Positions 44,099 to 52,827 of a DNA stretch of 64,000 bases are shown one piece after another. The DNA comes from Pseudomonadota bacterium (lineage in GTDB: Bacteria > Chloroflexota > UBA5177): assembly GCA_021324655.1 (NCBI GenBank), contig JAJPIP010000061.1, positions 1 through 64,000 on the forward strand, in the 5' to 3' direction. The position numbers were made by a program, and so were the translations under genes. The notes beneath the pieces are model-generated. The model searched no databases and was not told the DNA's origin. It saw nothing but the letters and a program-made list of their open reading frames with translations. Position 1 is the stretch's first letter, and every line of letters begins with the position of its first letter.

Positions 44099-44365
44099 TC
44101 AGTCCTTCGGCACCGGGCGCCCGTTCTGCCGGAACAGCTCACGCCAGTCTTGCTCGTGGACGTGTATCCCGAATTTCTTCGCCGCCGCGAGAATGCGCTT
44201 CCACGCCTCATCACGCTCCTGGTTCGTCACGCCCTCCACCTGATCGAAGCGAGCGAGCGCATCTCGCACATGGCCGGCGTTTTCGATCGGCTCCTTGCGT
44301 TCCTTCGGAAATGCGAAGTCACTATCCGGCAGAGCGTCCCGTTCTTTGTCTGTCAGCTTCGCCAT
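44099..44365 (-). CDS. DUF6582-like small protein
   Basis: An 88-residue charged helical protein. It begins KLTDKERDALPDSDFAFP and continues ERKEPIENAGHVRDALARFDQV and RDEAWKRILAAAKKFGI, a pattern shared by DUF6582 proteins found in many bacteria and in phage head regions. Function unknown; no phage genes are nearby. Confidence 0.8.
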   Translation of the reverse strand: MAKLTDKERDALPDSDFAFPKERKEPIENAGHVRDALARFDQVEGVTNQERDEAWKRILAAAKKFGIHVHEQDWRELFRQNGRPVPKD

Positions 44366-44429
44366 CGCGCACCTCCTGCGACATAACTATACATCGCATG
44401 GCAATGCAACTGTCGTGCCGGGCATTGAC

Positions 44430-45809
44430 CTACACGCGATGAGCGGCGTATGCCAGCCGGCGCCTTCCACTCCGCGCGTTGAAGCGGAAACGCGCGAACC
44501 AGATGTCGGTTTCATTGGCGCGATGCAGCTGGGTATCGGCCCAAACCACGCAGAGATCACCGGCCGCGGCTGCCACGCCGATGTAGTCTCCGAAGAACCG
44601 CCCGGGGCTAAAGCATGTGCTGCCGGGAGCAATGTACGTGATATCGCTGATCGGCGACGACCCGCGGCCGACCCGCCGATTGGGAGCCACGTGAAATCTC
44701 CCGTCGAATGCGACCTCGGTCGCGTACACCCCAAGATTGCCGGTTCCGGCGCGTCGATCGTAGAAGGCCAGGCCGACTGTATCGGCGCCGAGGGCCGTTA
44801 GCGCCGGCATGAAGCGGTCGCCCCGGGTCGCGTCGTTGACGCGGATGTGGCGGCTCCAGGTGGACCCTCCATCGGCGGACCGCGTCAACTCGATGTTGGC
44901 GTCGTAGCCGCTGCCGTCCCGGGCGCCGGCCTGTGTCCAGGCTAGGTAGACCGCCCCGCCCGCCGTGGCCGCCGCCGTGGCAGTGGGCAAAGTGCGCATG
45001 GAACCGGGCTGCTCCATGACGGGGATCGACGTGAATGATGCGACACGGCGGGCCGGCGAGAAATGCGCCCCATCGTCCGACGAGACGCGCATCATGATTC
45101 GTGTGGGACGGGGAGCAGATAGGCCGGCTTCCGGATAGGTCGACCAGAAGACGTAAATCCTGCCGTGCAGCCCGACAACCGGCACCGAGCCGAAGTTGTC
45201 GAGCGAGGTCGAGTACAACATGCGTGGACGTGAGAAAGTGGCCCCGCCGTTCGTCGAGCGAGCAACCCAGATGTCGCTGCTCGAGTTGTGCCAGCGCGTC
45301 CACGACACGAAGATGTGCGACGGCCGGCCCGGGACGCTTTCGACCGTCATGCTGGGTTTGTCGTCGGCGGGGTTGTTGTCGATGACAACCGGGTTCCTGT
45401 AACTCCGGCCGTGGTCAATGGAGTGAGTGAGAACGATGGCGGACTTCCCGCCGGAGCAGTAGGCGGGCGTCTCGCCCAGGTAATTGAAGAACACGGTCCC
45501 GTCCTGGGCAATGGCAACGGTAGGATCGGCGCCCGTGGTGTACGGTGCGTGGATCGGGACGGCGAGGGAATGGAAAGTGTGGCCCCCGTTGGTGCTGGCA
45601 TAGGAGCCCACCGGATACGTTCCATTCACCGGCGCGCCGTAATTCGTGTTGGAGCCCGCCACCATGATGGACGGGTTAGCCGGATCGACGGCGAGCACCG
45701 GCTCGGTCCGATTGACAGCGACGAGGACGTTCGCGGGCGGCGCAGCTGCTGCCGAAACCATTCCGGGCAGCCCCAGCAGGATGAACGCAATTGCGAGAGC
45801 ACGGGTCAT
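44430..45809 (-). CDS. Secreted BNR/Asp-box beta-propeller (sialidase-like)
   Basis: A 459-residue exported protein (signal peptide cut near VSAAA) with at least five Asp-box repeats: STNGGHTFHS, SIDHGRSYRN, STNGGATFSR, SSDDGAHFSP and SADGGSTWSR, evenly spaced, so a six-bladed propeller is likely. Sialidases share this fold, but the catalytic Arg triad cannot be confirmed by eye, so binding or another hydrolase activity is equally possible. Single gene. Confidence 0.8.
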   Translation of the reverse strand: MTRALAIAFILLGLPGMVSAAAAPPANVLVAVNRTEPVLAVDPANPSIMVAGSNTNYGAPVNGTYPVGSYASTNGGHTFHSLAVPIHAPYTTGADPTVAIAQDGTVFFNYLGETPAYCSGGKSAIVLTHSIDHGRSYRNPVVIDNNPADDKPSMTVESVPGRPSHIFVSWTRWHNSSSDIWVARSTNGGATFSRPRMLYSTSLDNFGSVPVVGLHGRIYVFWSTYPEAGLSAPRPTRIMMRVSSDDGAHFSPARRVASFTSIPVMEQPGSMRTLPTATAAATAGGAVYLAWTQAGARDGSGYDANIELTRSADGGSTWSRHIRVNDATRGDRFMPALTALGADTVGLAFYDRRAGTGNLGVYATEVAFDGRFHVAPNRRVGRGSSPISDITYIAPGSTCFSPGRFFGDYIGVAAAAGDLCVVWADTQLHRANETDIWFARFRFNARSGRRRLAYAAHRV

Positions 45810-45849
45810 GTGCCGAAGAATAGGGGGAACCCGCTTGTCGGGTCAACGA

Positions 45850-45888
45850 GGGGGCCGAAGGTCCCCCTTGCGGTCGGGACCTTCACCA
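45850..45888 (+). promoter_or_regulatory. Two DosR/DevR-like boxes
   Basis: Positions 45850-45867 read GGGGGCCGAAGGTCCCCC; on the other strand this is GGGGGACCTTCGGCCCCC, near the DosR box GGGACTWWAGTCCC (three core mismatches). A second half-site, CGGGACCTTCACC, follows at 45875-45887. The pair lies 42-80 bases before the start of a hypothetical gene. The match is by eye and the regulator is not in the window. The palindrome alone could also act as a hairpin. Confidence 0.4.
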
Positions 45889-45929
45889 GTGCACTGTATG
45901 TCAGGAAGGGCGACCCCTGGAGGCAATGG

Positions 45930-46412
45930 ATGAGCGCAAACCACAAGACGTTGCAGTACGAACAAGCCCTACGGGCGATCGGACGTCATCTTGATGCCGA
46001 ACCGGTGTACCAGATCAGTATGACGGAGGGTCCCGACGGCTTCGTCGTGCGGTCTCAGCAGTCCGGCCGCGGCCCGGGCACGAGATCAATCGAGTTCGGG
46101 TGGGATCGCCTCAACGATTTGGTCATTCTGCAGAAGGCGGGCCGCGGCCTTCGCAAGCGGCCTCCGCGCCACGCGGGTCTCTGGGCGAATTTCCCGAACG
46201 GACATGAGGATTACTTCCGCGCCCTTGGTCACATACTGGATGCCGAAGGTGCCTCGGGTTTGAAGGTAGATGAGGTGCCGGAGGGAATCGCGGTGTCGTA
46301 CGACCGCCGCGTGGACGGGCGGACCGAGCGCCAGGAGACGACAATGCACCGCGCCGACGTCGAGGAAATGCTCCGCGAAGCACAGAGCCGCCGAGACCTG
46401 CAGACCGCATAG
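45930..46412 (+). CDS. Protein of two repeated approx. 60-residue domains, unknown
   Basis: A 160-residue soluble protein made of two similar halves: YEQALRAIGRHLDAEPVYQI aligns with HEDYFRALGHILDAEGASGL, and in each copy GPDGFVV / PEGIAVSY and an Arg-rich stretch follow. This indicates an internal duplication. No named family recognised. Start ATG 45930 follows GGAGG. DosR-like boxes upstream hint at redox or hypoxia control. Confidence 0.7.
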   Translation: MSANHKTLQYEQALRAIGRHLDAEPVYQISMTEGPDGFVVRSQQSGRGPGTRSIEFGWDRLNDLVILQKAGRGLRKRPPRHAGLWANFPNGHEDYFRALGHILDAEGASGLKVDEVPEGIAVSYDRRVDGRTERQETTMHRADVEEMLREAQSRRDLQTA

Positions 46413-46521
46413 TCTGATCGCCGGCCGCCTGTCGCCGGCAATTGCTCCCATCGGGAGGTCCGGCCGGCGGGAAGGCCGCCTTGCCGACGCGCGCTCCTGA
46501 GTCCGCCATCGGAGCCCGGGA

Positions 46522-47304
46522 TTAGAGCAGCTTGGCACCCGAGATCAGCATGATAGACGCCATGCTGAGCCGCAGCATTTGCTCCGGAAACCCGATGGCG
46601 AGCCGGCTTCCCAACAACACTCCGGGGACCGATCCCAGCAGGAGAGAGAGCATCATGGGCACATTCACGTTGCCGACGGCGAATTGGGCGATACTGGCGG
46701 CGCTGACGAGCAGGGCGGCATGGAACACATCGGTGCCGACCAGGTCCTTCGACTCCCAGCGCGGGTAGAGGAATAGCAGCGCCAGGACAATGAGCGTCCC
46801 GGCGCCGACCGACGTGAGCCCGACGAGGAAGCCGACCAGGGCACCGATGATCGGGAGAACCCAGGGAACACGGTCACCCCAGGCGAGCAAATCCTCGCGC
46901 CAATCGGGATTAGTCAAGCGGCGGGTAATGAGCGGCTTGGCAACGAGCACCGCCGCCACCACTATCAGCGCCCAGGCGATCGCGTGGACAACGAAACCGC
47001 TTACCAGCGCTGGGTGGCTCTGCTTGATGTTCGTGATCAGCCCGACTCCAAGAAATGTCGAGGGGACACTGCCCAGGGCGAGAAGGTATGCCGTCTTGCG
47101 GTGCACCGTGTTTTGCCGGAGGTGCTGCGCGCCCCCCACGATTCTGGTCACGGCCCCGTAGGCGAGATCCGTTCCCACCGCTACCAGGGGCTTGACACCC
47201 ATCACCAGGATCATGACCGGGGTCATCAAGGAGCCGCCTCCCATCCCGGTCAAGCCGATCAGGAACCCGATGATGAGACCGATCAGGGTGAAGCGAAAGT
47301 CCAT
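46522..47304 (-). CDS. TauE/SafE (TSUP) family anion transporter
   Basis: A 260-residue membrane protein with eight or so helices and the duplicated TSUP signature: GFLIGLTGMGGGSLMTPVMI in the first half and GFLVGLTSVGAGTLIVLALL in the second. Members export or import sulfite, sulfoacetate or other sulfur oxyanions; the substrate here is unknown. The operator-like inverted repeat directly upstream overlaps the likely promoter. Start ATG 47304, with GTG 47307 as alternative. Confidence 0.9.
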   Translation of the reverse strand: MDFRFTLIGLIIGFLIGLTGMGGGSLMTPVMILVMGVKPLVAVGTDLAYGAVTRIVGGAQHLRQNTVHRKTAYLLALGSVPSTFLGVGLITNIKQSHPALVSGFVVHAIAWALIVVAAVLVAKPLITRRLTNPDWREDLLAWGDRVPWVLPIIGALVGFLVGLTSVGAGTLIVLALLFLYPRWESKDLVGTDVFHAALLVSAASIAQFAVGNVNVPMMLSLLLGSVPGVLLGSRLAIGFPEQMLRLSMASIMLISGAKLL

Positions 47305-47312
47305 CACACCCC

Positions 47313-47346
47313 CACTCGATGTAACACTTGTTACTTATATCGAGTG
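47313..47346. promoter_or_regulatory. Nested inverted repeats before the TSUP gene
   Basis: An outer perfect 8-bp repeat CACTCGAT / ATCGAGTG (47313-47320 and 47339-47346) encloses an inner one, GTAACA-CT-TGTTAC (47321-47334). On the minus strand TATAAG lies inside the array, so a dimeric repressor bound here would cover the -10 region. The repeat ends nine bases before the start codon. Confidence 0.7.
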
Positions 47347-47378
47347 TAGGAGGGGATGCGGCAAATTGCAAGCGATCC

Positions 47379-47981
47379 TTACAGCGGGTAATCGTCCGGC
47401 GGGGAGCCGGCCGATCCCGCGAGACGGTCAAACACATCCTCCCGCGCCGCCGGGCCCTCTTCCCGCTCCGATGCTTCGCTCACAAAGCGCTCGAACGCGG
47501 TCTCGCACTTCGCGAGAATTTCCTCCGCTTTCTGAGCCATCGGAGAGGAGAAGTAGTCTCTACCCTTGACCTGGTCCAGCCAGCGCACGAGGCGGCCGAG
47601 CTCGCTTTCCAGGTTGTCCACATCCGGGAAGCCGAAATCGTCTCGATCGACATCCTCCAGGACGTCCCGGAGGAAGCGCACCCCGGAGTGATAGATCTCG
47701 CCGTATTCGGCGGCACGTTCGTCATTGAAGCGCTTGACGAAATCGTCGCCATGACTGCCGGCGAACGGCGGATCGACAACCAAATAGGAGTTGCCTTCCT
47801 CGCGGTCAATGCGCTCGGTCAGTGCGTCCAGATGCGCCAGAAGGTCGGGCCTCCTCGGAAGCAAGGCAACGCCGTCCCGCAGATAGAGGGCTCCAAGCTT
47901 CTTCAGCTCACGCCACACGTAGGCACGGCGCCGCGACGGCTGTGACGGCAGGCTGTAAATGAGGAGCAGCCAATCGTGCAT
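47379..47981 (-). CDS. ChrB N-terminal-like protein
   Basis: A 200-residue protein whose start, LLLIYSLPSQPSRRRAYVWRELKKLGALYLRDGVALLP, matches the N-terminal domain of chromate-resistance regulator ChrB. The rest is helical and charged, without the rhodanese-like or ChrB C-terminal domain. In other genomes such proteins sit by chromate or sulfate-type anion transporters; here the TSUP transporter is downstream on the same strand. The long name should not be taken as proof of chromate function. Confidence 0.78.
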   Translation of the reverse strand: MHDWLLLIYSLPSQPSRRRAYVWRELKKLGALYLRDGVALLPRRPDLLAHLDALTERIDREEGNSYLVVDPPFAGSHGDDFVKRFNDERAAEYGEIYHSGVRFLRDVLEDVDRDDFGFPDVDNLESELGRLVRWLDQVKGRDYFSSPMAQKAEEILAKCETAFERFVSEASEREEGPAAREDVFDRLAGSAGSPPDDYPL

Positions 47982-48001
47982 GGTTCAGCGTACCCAACCC
48001 G

Positions 48002-48007
48002 TATAAT
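48002..48007 (+). promoter_or_regulatory. -10 element for the SLT protein gene
   Basis: A perfect TATAAT lies 13 bases before the ATG at 48021, so the transcript would have a leader of about seven bases. It overlaps the upstream side of the divergent ChrB-like gene's start. Confidence 0.55.
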
Positions 48008-48020
48008 CCAGACGAACAGG

Positions 48021-48542
48021 ATGGATGGACACGCACGCCGTGCGGTTGTCGCCGTCTCCCTCATCGTCCTCGCGGCGATGACGGTTCCCGGGACAACAGA
48101 GGCACGCTCCGGGCGCTCACACGCCTGCATATTCGATCACTCCAGTCTCCGGACGGCGCCGAATACCTGCCGTCCGCGCGCTTCCTCCTACCCTCGATAC
48201 GTGCGAACGTCGGTCGAGCGTTCCATCTACGACGGCTCGTTGACGTTCGGCATACCGTACCGCGTCTTGCTCGCCATTGCGGAGTGCGAGAGCTCGCTGA
48301 ATCCTCACGCCGACAACGGCACGCATTTCGGTCTCTACCAATTCGCGCCCCCGACGTTCCGGAATGGGGCGTCGCAGCTGTCGCGCGATACGGGCATCCA
48401 GGTTCATACATACTGGAACGCGCTCGACTCGTCGTACGTCGCCGGGTACCTCTTTGCGACAGGTCAGTCGGGGAGCTGGGCTTGTGAGGGTCCGCACGCG
48501 CCAACCGCCGGGCCCGCCGCACGCGGCGCGGTGACGGGCTGA
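48021..48542 (+). CDS. Secreted lysozyme-like (SLT) domain protein
   Basis: A 173-residue exported protein with a signal peptide (hydrophobic core about residues 7-23, cut near TEARS). The domain has the transglycosylase-type motif AIAECESSLNPHADN with catalytic Glu, followed by HFGLYQFAPPTF. It would cleave peptidoglycan. Two extra Cys pairs suggest disulfides. It is short but complete for this fold. Convergent with nth. Confidence 0.82.
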   Translation: MDGHARRAVVAVSLIVLAAMTVPGTTEARSGRSHACIFDHSSLRTAPNTCRPRASSYPRYVRTSVERSIYDGSLTFGIPYRVLLAIAECESSLNPHADNGTHFGLYQFAPPTFRNGASQLSRDTGIQVHTYWNALDSSYVAGYLFATGQSGSWACEGPHAPTAGPAARGAVTG

Positions 48543-48550
48543 CCCTGCGG

Positions 48551-49183
48551 TCAGCCGGTACCCGCCGACGGACAGATATCGGCCAGGATGCACTCCGCGC
48601 AGCGTGGACTGCGAGCAACGCAGACGCGCCGGCCGTGCCAGATCAGAAGGTCCGAAATCTTCCCCCAGAACGTGGGCGGAAGCAGGGCCATCAAATCTGC
48701 CTCGATTTTCTCCGGCACCGTTTCACGAGTCAGCCCTAGCCGCCGCGCGACCCGCTGGACGTGAGTGTCCACGGCGATCCCTTCGTGCCGTTGGAAGGCA
48801 TGGCACAGCACGACATTTGCGGTCTTGCGGGCGACCCCGGGGAGGGTGAGCAGCTCGTTCATCGTGGACGGCACCTCGCCGCCAAATCGCTCCACAAGCA
48901 CTTCCGCCATCGCTCGGATGTTTTTGGCCTTGTTTCGGTAGAAGCCGCAGGAGTGAATAATGGACTCCAACTCGTCGGGGTCGGCCGCGGCGAAATCGTC
49001 CGCGTTCGCAAAGCGGCCGAACAATGTCGGCGTCACCATGTTCACGCGCTCGTCGGTGCACTGCGCCGAGAGAATCGTCGCCACCACCAACTCCAGAGGG
49101 GTGGAGAAGGCCAGCCCCGTGGTGAGATGTCCATAAAGGGGCTCGAGCCGGCGCACGATTTCCAGCGCGTGCGGAGCACTCAT
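48551..49183 (-). CDS. nth: Endonuclease III
   Basis: A 210-residue base-excision-repair glycosylase/AP lyase. It has the helix-hairpin-helix LPGVARKTANVV with catalytic Lys, the catalytic Asp in AVDTHVQRV, and a C-terminal Fe-S cluster: C-x6-C-x2-C-x5-C in CVARSPRCAECILADIC. It is the last gene of the leucine-catabolic operon, coupled by ATGA to the HMG-CoA lyase gene. Confidence 0.96.
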   Translation of the reverse strand: MSAPHALEIVRRLEPLYGHLTTGLAFSTPLELVVATILSAQCTDERVNMVTPTLFGRFANADDFAAADPDELESIIHSCGFYRNKAKNIRAMAEVLVERFGGEVPSTMNELLTLPGVARKTANVVLCHAFQRHEGIAVDTHVQRVARRLGLTRETVPEKIEADLMALLPPTFWGKISDLLIWHGRRVCVARSPRCAECILADICPSAGTG

Positions 49184-50082
49184 GCCGCTTGCACATAGCG
49201 ACTGGTCGGCACGATGCCGGTCTCGGCCGCAAGATAGCGCGTCGCCTCGACGACCCCCGTGAGCGAGACTCCCGTCTCGATCCCCAGGCCATCGAGCATG
49301 TAGAGCAGATCTTCCGTGGCGAGGTTGCCGGAGGCGCCGGGAGCATAGGGACAGCCCCCCAGTCCCCCGGCCGACGAGTCAAACGTTGTGACGCCAACCT
49401 GCAGCCCGGCGAGAACGTTGGCGAGTGCCGTGCCGCGCGTATCGTGGAAGTGAAGCGCGATGCGCTCGAGCGGGAAGGCCTCCGCCATCGCGCCGATCAC
49501 GTCGACGACCTGCCGGGGCGTCGCGACTCCGATCGTGTCGCTGACGGCGATCTCGTCCACGCCGATCTCCCCGAGAGACCGGGCCACCGAGACAACGGCG
49601 TCAATGGGCACCGTGCCTTCGTACGGGCAGCCGAACGCCGTCGAGATGTAGCCTCGAAGCCACAACTTAAGCCGGCGCGCCTCCTCCGCAACCGGCCGAA
49701 AGCGCTGCAGCGTCTCCGCGACCGAAGCATTGGTGTTGTGACGGCTGAACGACTCGGAGGCAGCCGTAAAGACGGCGATGCCTCCCAGCCCCGCCGCTCG
49801 CGCCCGCTCCATGCCGCGCACGTTGGGAACCAGAGCCGTGTAGAGGGTTTGCGGCGCGCGATTGATGGACGCCACGACCTCCTCGGCATCCGAAAGCTGC
49901 GGAATGGCGCCGGGCCTGACGAAGGACGTGACTTCGATCCGCGGCAACCCGGATGCGGAGAGCATATCGACAAAGCGCACTTTGACGTCGACCGGCACGG
50001 GCTCGGGCTGGTTCTGCAACCCGTCGCGGGGCCCGACTTCATACACGGTGACGGCGCCGGGGAGATCGTCCAGCGGGTTCAT
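49180..50082 (-). CDS. Hydroxymethylglutaryl-CoA lyase
   Basis: A 300-residue TIM-barrel enzyme that splits HMG-CoA to acetyl-CoA and acetoacetate, the last step of leucine breakdown. It has EVGPRDGLQNQ at the start, VEVTSFV-like IEVTSFVRPGAIPQLSD, HFHDTRGTALANVLAGLQVG with metal His, and the catalytic Cys loop GGLGGCPYAPGASGNLATED. It overlaps mccA upstream and nth downstream by ATGA each. Confidence 0.95.
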   Translation of the reverse strand: MNPLDDLPGAVTVYEVGPRDGLQNQPEPVPVDVKVRFVDMLSASGLPRIEVTSFVRPGAIPQLSDAEEVVASINRAPQTLYTALVPNVRGMERARAAGLGGIAVFTAASESFSRHNTNASVAETLQRFRPVAEEARRLKLWLRGYISTAFGCPYEGTVPIDAVVSVARSLGEIGVDEIAVSDTIGVATPRQVVDVIGAMAEAFPLERIALHFHDTRGTALANVLAGLQVGVTTFDSSAGGLGGCPYAPGASGNLATEDLLYMLDGLGIETGVSLTGVVEATRYLAAETGIVPTSRYVQAA

Positions 50083-52037
50083 CCCTCCGACATCCTGACT
50101 ACCGGCGCGCCCGCCGGAACCAGATCTCCTACATTGAACATCACGGCATCGACGACCCCCGCGTGGGGCGCGGCGACGACGTGCTCCATCTTCATGGCTT
50201 CCAGGACCACGAGCGGCTCATGCGCTTCCACCCGTTGTCCGGGCGCAACGGCGACTTTGACGACAGTGCCGGGCATGGGCGCGGAGAGACCGGCTCCGCC
50301 GCCGTGCGCCGCGCTCTCCGTCCCGGCAATCGCCTGAGGCCGGCGTACGTCATAGACGGTGCCGTTATAGAAAACACTCGTCCCCGTATCGGAACGTGCC
50401 GCCGAGAACTCCAGAACCCTCGGCCCTTCGCGCACGACAATGACGCCCGGCCCGCCGGTCCCAAAGTGGACCAGGTGTGATTGGCCCCCCAGCGTGACCT
50501 CCCAGCCGTTCGTCGCGCGACACGCTGTCACGTCCCATTCCTGCCCTGCTGCCTCATATCGGAATCTCCGGGCGGATGCTCCAGAACGCCAGCCACTTTC
50601 CACCGCCCACGGGTTCCCGCCGGCTTTTGTCGACACGGGCTCCAGAAGATCGACTCCGACCGCCGCCAGAATCACCTCGGGAGGAAACGAGCGGTCCCGC
50701 GGCGGCCATTCGCGCTCCACCAGTTGCGTGTCCATTCGCCCCGAGCCGAATGCCGGCGTTCCGGCGACCCAGGACAGGAACCCCAGGTTGGTTGTTACCC
50801 CGAGGATCGGATAGCGCGCGAGCGCTCGCGTTAGCCGCTCCACGGCGTCAGCGCGGGTCTCGGCATGGACGATGAGTTTGGCCAGGATCGGGTCGTAGTA
50901 CGGCGTGATCTCACCGCCGGCATAGACACCGACATCGTTGCGAATGCCGGGTCCAGTGGGTGGGCGGTAGACGGAGATCCGTCCCGTGGCCGGCAGAAAG
51001 TTGTGGTCGGGATCCTCCGCGTAGAGACGAGCTTCGATGGCATGTCCGCGCAGGCTCACGTTGAGCTGACTCAGGCGCAGGGGTTCCCCGGCGGCGATTT
51101 CCAACTGATGTCGAACCAGGTCGAGCCCGGTCACCATTTCGGTTACCGGGTGCTCCACCTGAAGTCGCGTGTTGACCTCGAGGAAGTAGAAACGATCGCC
51201 GGCAAACAGAAACTCGACGGTCCCGGCATTGGTGTAGCCGGCCGCACGAGCAAGACGGAGCGCCGCTTCCCCCATGTCGGTGCGGATCTGCTCGGTCACG
51301 ACGGGCGACGGTGATTCCTCCAGCACCTTCTGGTGGCGCCGCTGGATCGTGCACTCACGCTCTCCCAGGTAAATGCCGTGCCCCCGGGCGTCCAGCAGGA
51401 CCTGGATCTCAATGTGACGAGGATGCATGAGGAGACGCTCGAGGAACAGGCGGCTGTCGCCAAAGGCCGAGTGCGCCTCGCGTTGCGCTCCGTCAACGGC
51501 GCCTTCCATCTGGGCCGGTGAGTCGACGACCCGCATGCCTTTACCGCCCCCGCCCGCCGCCGCCTTCAACATCACCGGATAGCCGATGCGCCCCGCTTCA
51601 ACCTGCAGACGCGCCGCCGATTGTTCCTCTCCGTAGTATCCGGGGATCACCGGGACGCCCGTCTCCTCCGCGAGCCGTTTCGATGCCACCTTGTCTCCGA
51701 GCAATGCGATCACCCGTGCCGGCGGCCCGATCCAGGCAAGCCCGGCATCGGTAACGGCTCGCGCGAAATCCGCGTTCTCCGCCAGGAAGCCGTACCCCGG
51801 ATGGACCGCCTGCGCGCCGCTCTCGACGGCCACGCGCAGAATCTCATCAATGCAAAGGTAGCTCTGAAGTGCCGGCGCGGGACCGATGCAATACGCCTCG
51901 TCGGCGCGCTGAACATGCAGTGACGACGCGTCCACCTCGCTGTAGACCGCGACTGTGCCTATGCCCATCTCTCGGCACGTTTGCATGATGCGGACGGCGA
52001 TCTCTCCCCGATTCGCCACCAAGACCTTTGAAAACAT
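50079..52037 (-). CDS. mccA: Methylcrotonyl-CoA carboxylase alpha (biotin) subunit
   Basis: A 652-residue protein. The biotin carboxylase part (to about 445) has KVLVANRGEIAVRIMQTC, the ATP-grasp Gly loop KAAAGGGGKGMRVV and VEFLFAGDRFYFLEVNTRLQVEHPVTE. The C-terminal carrier domain has the biotinyl-Lys motif EAMKMEHVVAAPHAG. It could serve another acyl-CoA carboxylase, but mccB, a methylglutaconyl-CoA hydratase and HMG-CoA lyase lie in the same operon, so leucine catabolism is likely. ATG 52037 overlaps the hydratase stop; GTG 52040 is an alternative. Confidence 0.9.
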   Translation of the reverse strand: MFSKVLVANRGEIAVRIMQTCREMGIGTVAVYSEVDASSLHVQRADEAYCIGPAPALQSYLCIDEILRVAVESGAQAVHPGYGFLAENADFARAVTDAGLAWIGPPARVIALLGDKVASKRLAEETGVPVIPGYYGEEQSAARLQVEAGRIGYPVMLKAAAGGGGKGMRVVDSPAQMEGAVDGAQREAHSAFGDSRLFLERLLMHPRHIEIQVLLDARGHGIYLGERECTIQRRHQKVLEESPSPVVTEQIRTDMGEAALRLARAAGYTNAGTVEFLFAGDRFYFLEVNTRLQVEHPVTEMVTGLDLVRHQLEIAAGEPLRLSQLNVSLRGHAIEARLYAEDPDHNFLPATGRISVYRPPTGPGIRNDVGVYAGGEITPYYDPILAKLIVHAETRADAVERLTRALARYPILGVTTNLGFLSWVAGTPAFGSGRMDTQLVEREWPPRDRSFPPEVILAAVGVDLLEPVSTKAGGNPWAVESGWRSGASARRFRYEAAGQEWDVTACRATNGWEVTLGGQSHLVHFGTGGPGVIVVREGPRVLEFSAARSDTGTSVFYNGTVYDVRRPQAIAGTESAAHGGGAGLSAPMPGTVVKVAVAPGQRVEAHEPLVVLEAMKMEHVVAAPHAGVVDAVMFNVGDLVPAGAPVVRMSEG

Positions 52038-52822
52038 CACTCAGTCCACGTGGCGGGGCGCTTTTCGAGGAACGCGCGTAACCCTTCCTGTCCTTCCGCC
52101 GAGGCACGCCGTTCGGCGATCCGGCGGACGGTCACTTCGCGCATATCGGCGTCATCCAGGCCGTGGCACTCCGTGATCAGGGTCTTCGCCGCGGCCACCG
52201 CCTCCGGTCCACTGGTGAGAAGGTCATTGACTCTGGACTCCACGACCTGGTCCAGATCCTCCGCGGCGGCAGTCCAGTGCACAAGTCCGATCAGGCGCGC
52301 GAGGTCAGGTCCGAAGCGCTCGCCGGTCAAATAGAGAGCACGCGCCCAACTCGGGCCGATCTTCGGCAGGGTGAAGCGAGAGATCACCGCGGGCAATATC
52401 CCCAACTTGGCTTCAGTGAAACCGAAGATCGTGCCTTCTTCCGCCACCACGATATCGCACACGGCGATCAGTCCCATCCCTCCGCCCAGAGCGGCGCCAT
52501 GGACCCGGGCCACCACCGGCAGGGGGCAGTCGTCGATTGCCGCGAACATGTCCGACATACGTCCCGCGTCGGCGACGTTCTCGTCGGTGGTGAAATCGAG
52601 TGAAGCCCGCATCCAGTTGATGTCCGCGCCGGCGCTGAAGGACCTTCCCTCTCCCCGCAGGACGACCACGCGCACGCCCGACCGGGCAGAAACCCCGCTG
52701 AAGACACCGGTGAGGTCGGCGATCATCTCCGCGTTAAACGCGTTCCGAACCTCGGGGCGATTCAGTGAGACTGTCAGGACCGGGCCGGACTGAGACAGCC
52801 TCAGAGTCCCGTGACCGTCCAA
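52037..52822 (-). CDS. Enoyl-CoA hydratase, probably methylglutaconyl-CoA hydratase
   Basis: A 261-residue crotonase-fold enzyme. It has the oxyanion-hole motif RSFSAGADINWM, GAALGGGMGLIAVCD and FGFTEAKLGILPAVIS with the catalytic Glu. Between mccA and mccB its most likely step is hydration of 3-methylglutaconyl-CoA to HMG-CoA. The start is TTG 52822: GGAGGAGA, which is also the end of the small upstream gene, lies ten bases before it and the conserved sequence follows. Confidence 0.88.
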   Translation of the reverse strand: MDGHGTLRLSQSGPVLTVSLNRPEVRNAFNAEMIADLTGVFSGVSARSGVRVVVLRGEGRSFSAGADINWMRASLDFTTDENVADAGRMSDMFAAIDDCPLPVVARVHGAALGGGMGLIAVCDIVVAEEGTIFGFTEAKLGILPAVISRFTLPKIGPSWARALYLTGERFGPDLARLIGLVHWTAAAEDLDQVVESRVNDLLTSGPEAVAAAKTLITECHGLDDADMREVTVRRIAERRASAEGQEGLRAFLEKRPATWTE

Positions 52823-52827
52823 TCCGA

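Noticed and set aside
45846-45870. Rho-independent terminator at the GGGGGCC/GGTCCCCC palindrome
   Set aside because: No U-tract follows on either strand, and the loop is too tight with mismatches; a protein-binding site is the better reading.
46413-46521. Bidirectional terminator between the duplicated-domain gene and the TSUP gene
   Set aside because: Several GC hairpins can be drawn but none is followed by a T-rich run on either strand.
49189-50337. Long plus-strand open frame opposite HMG-CoA lyase
   Set aside because: Shadow of a GC-rich codon pattern; the lyase with its catalytic Cys loop is on the minus strand.
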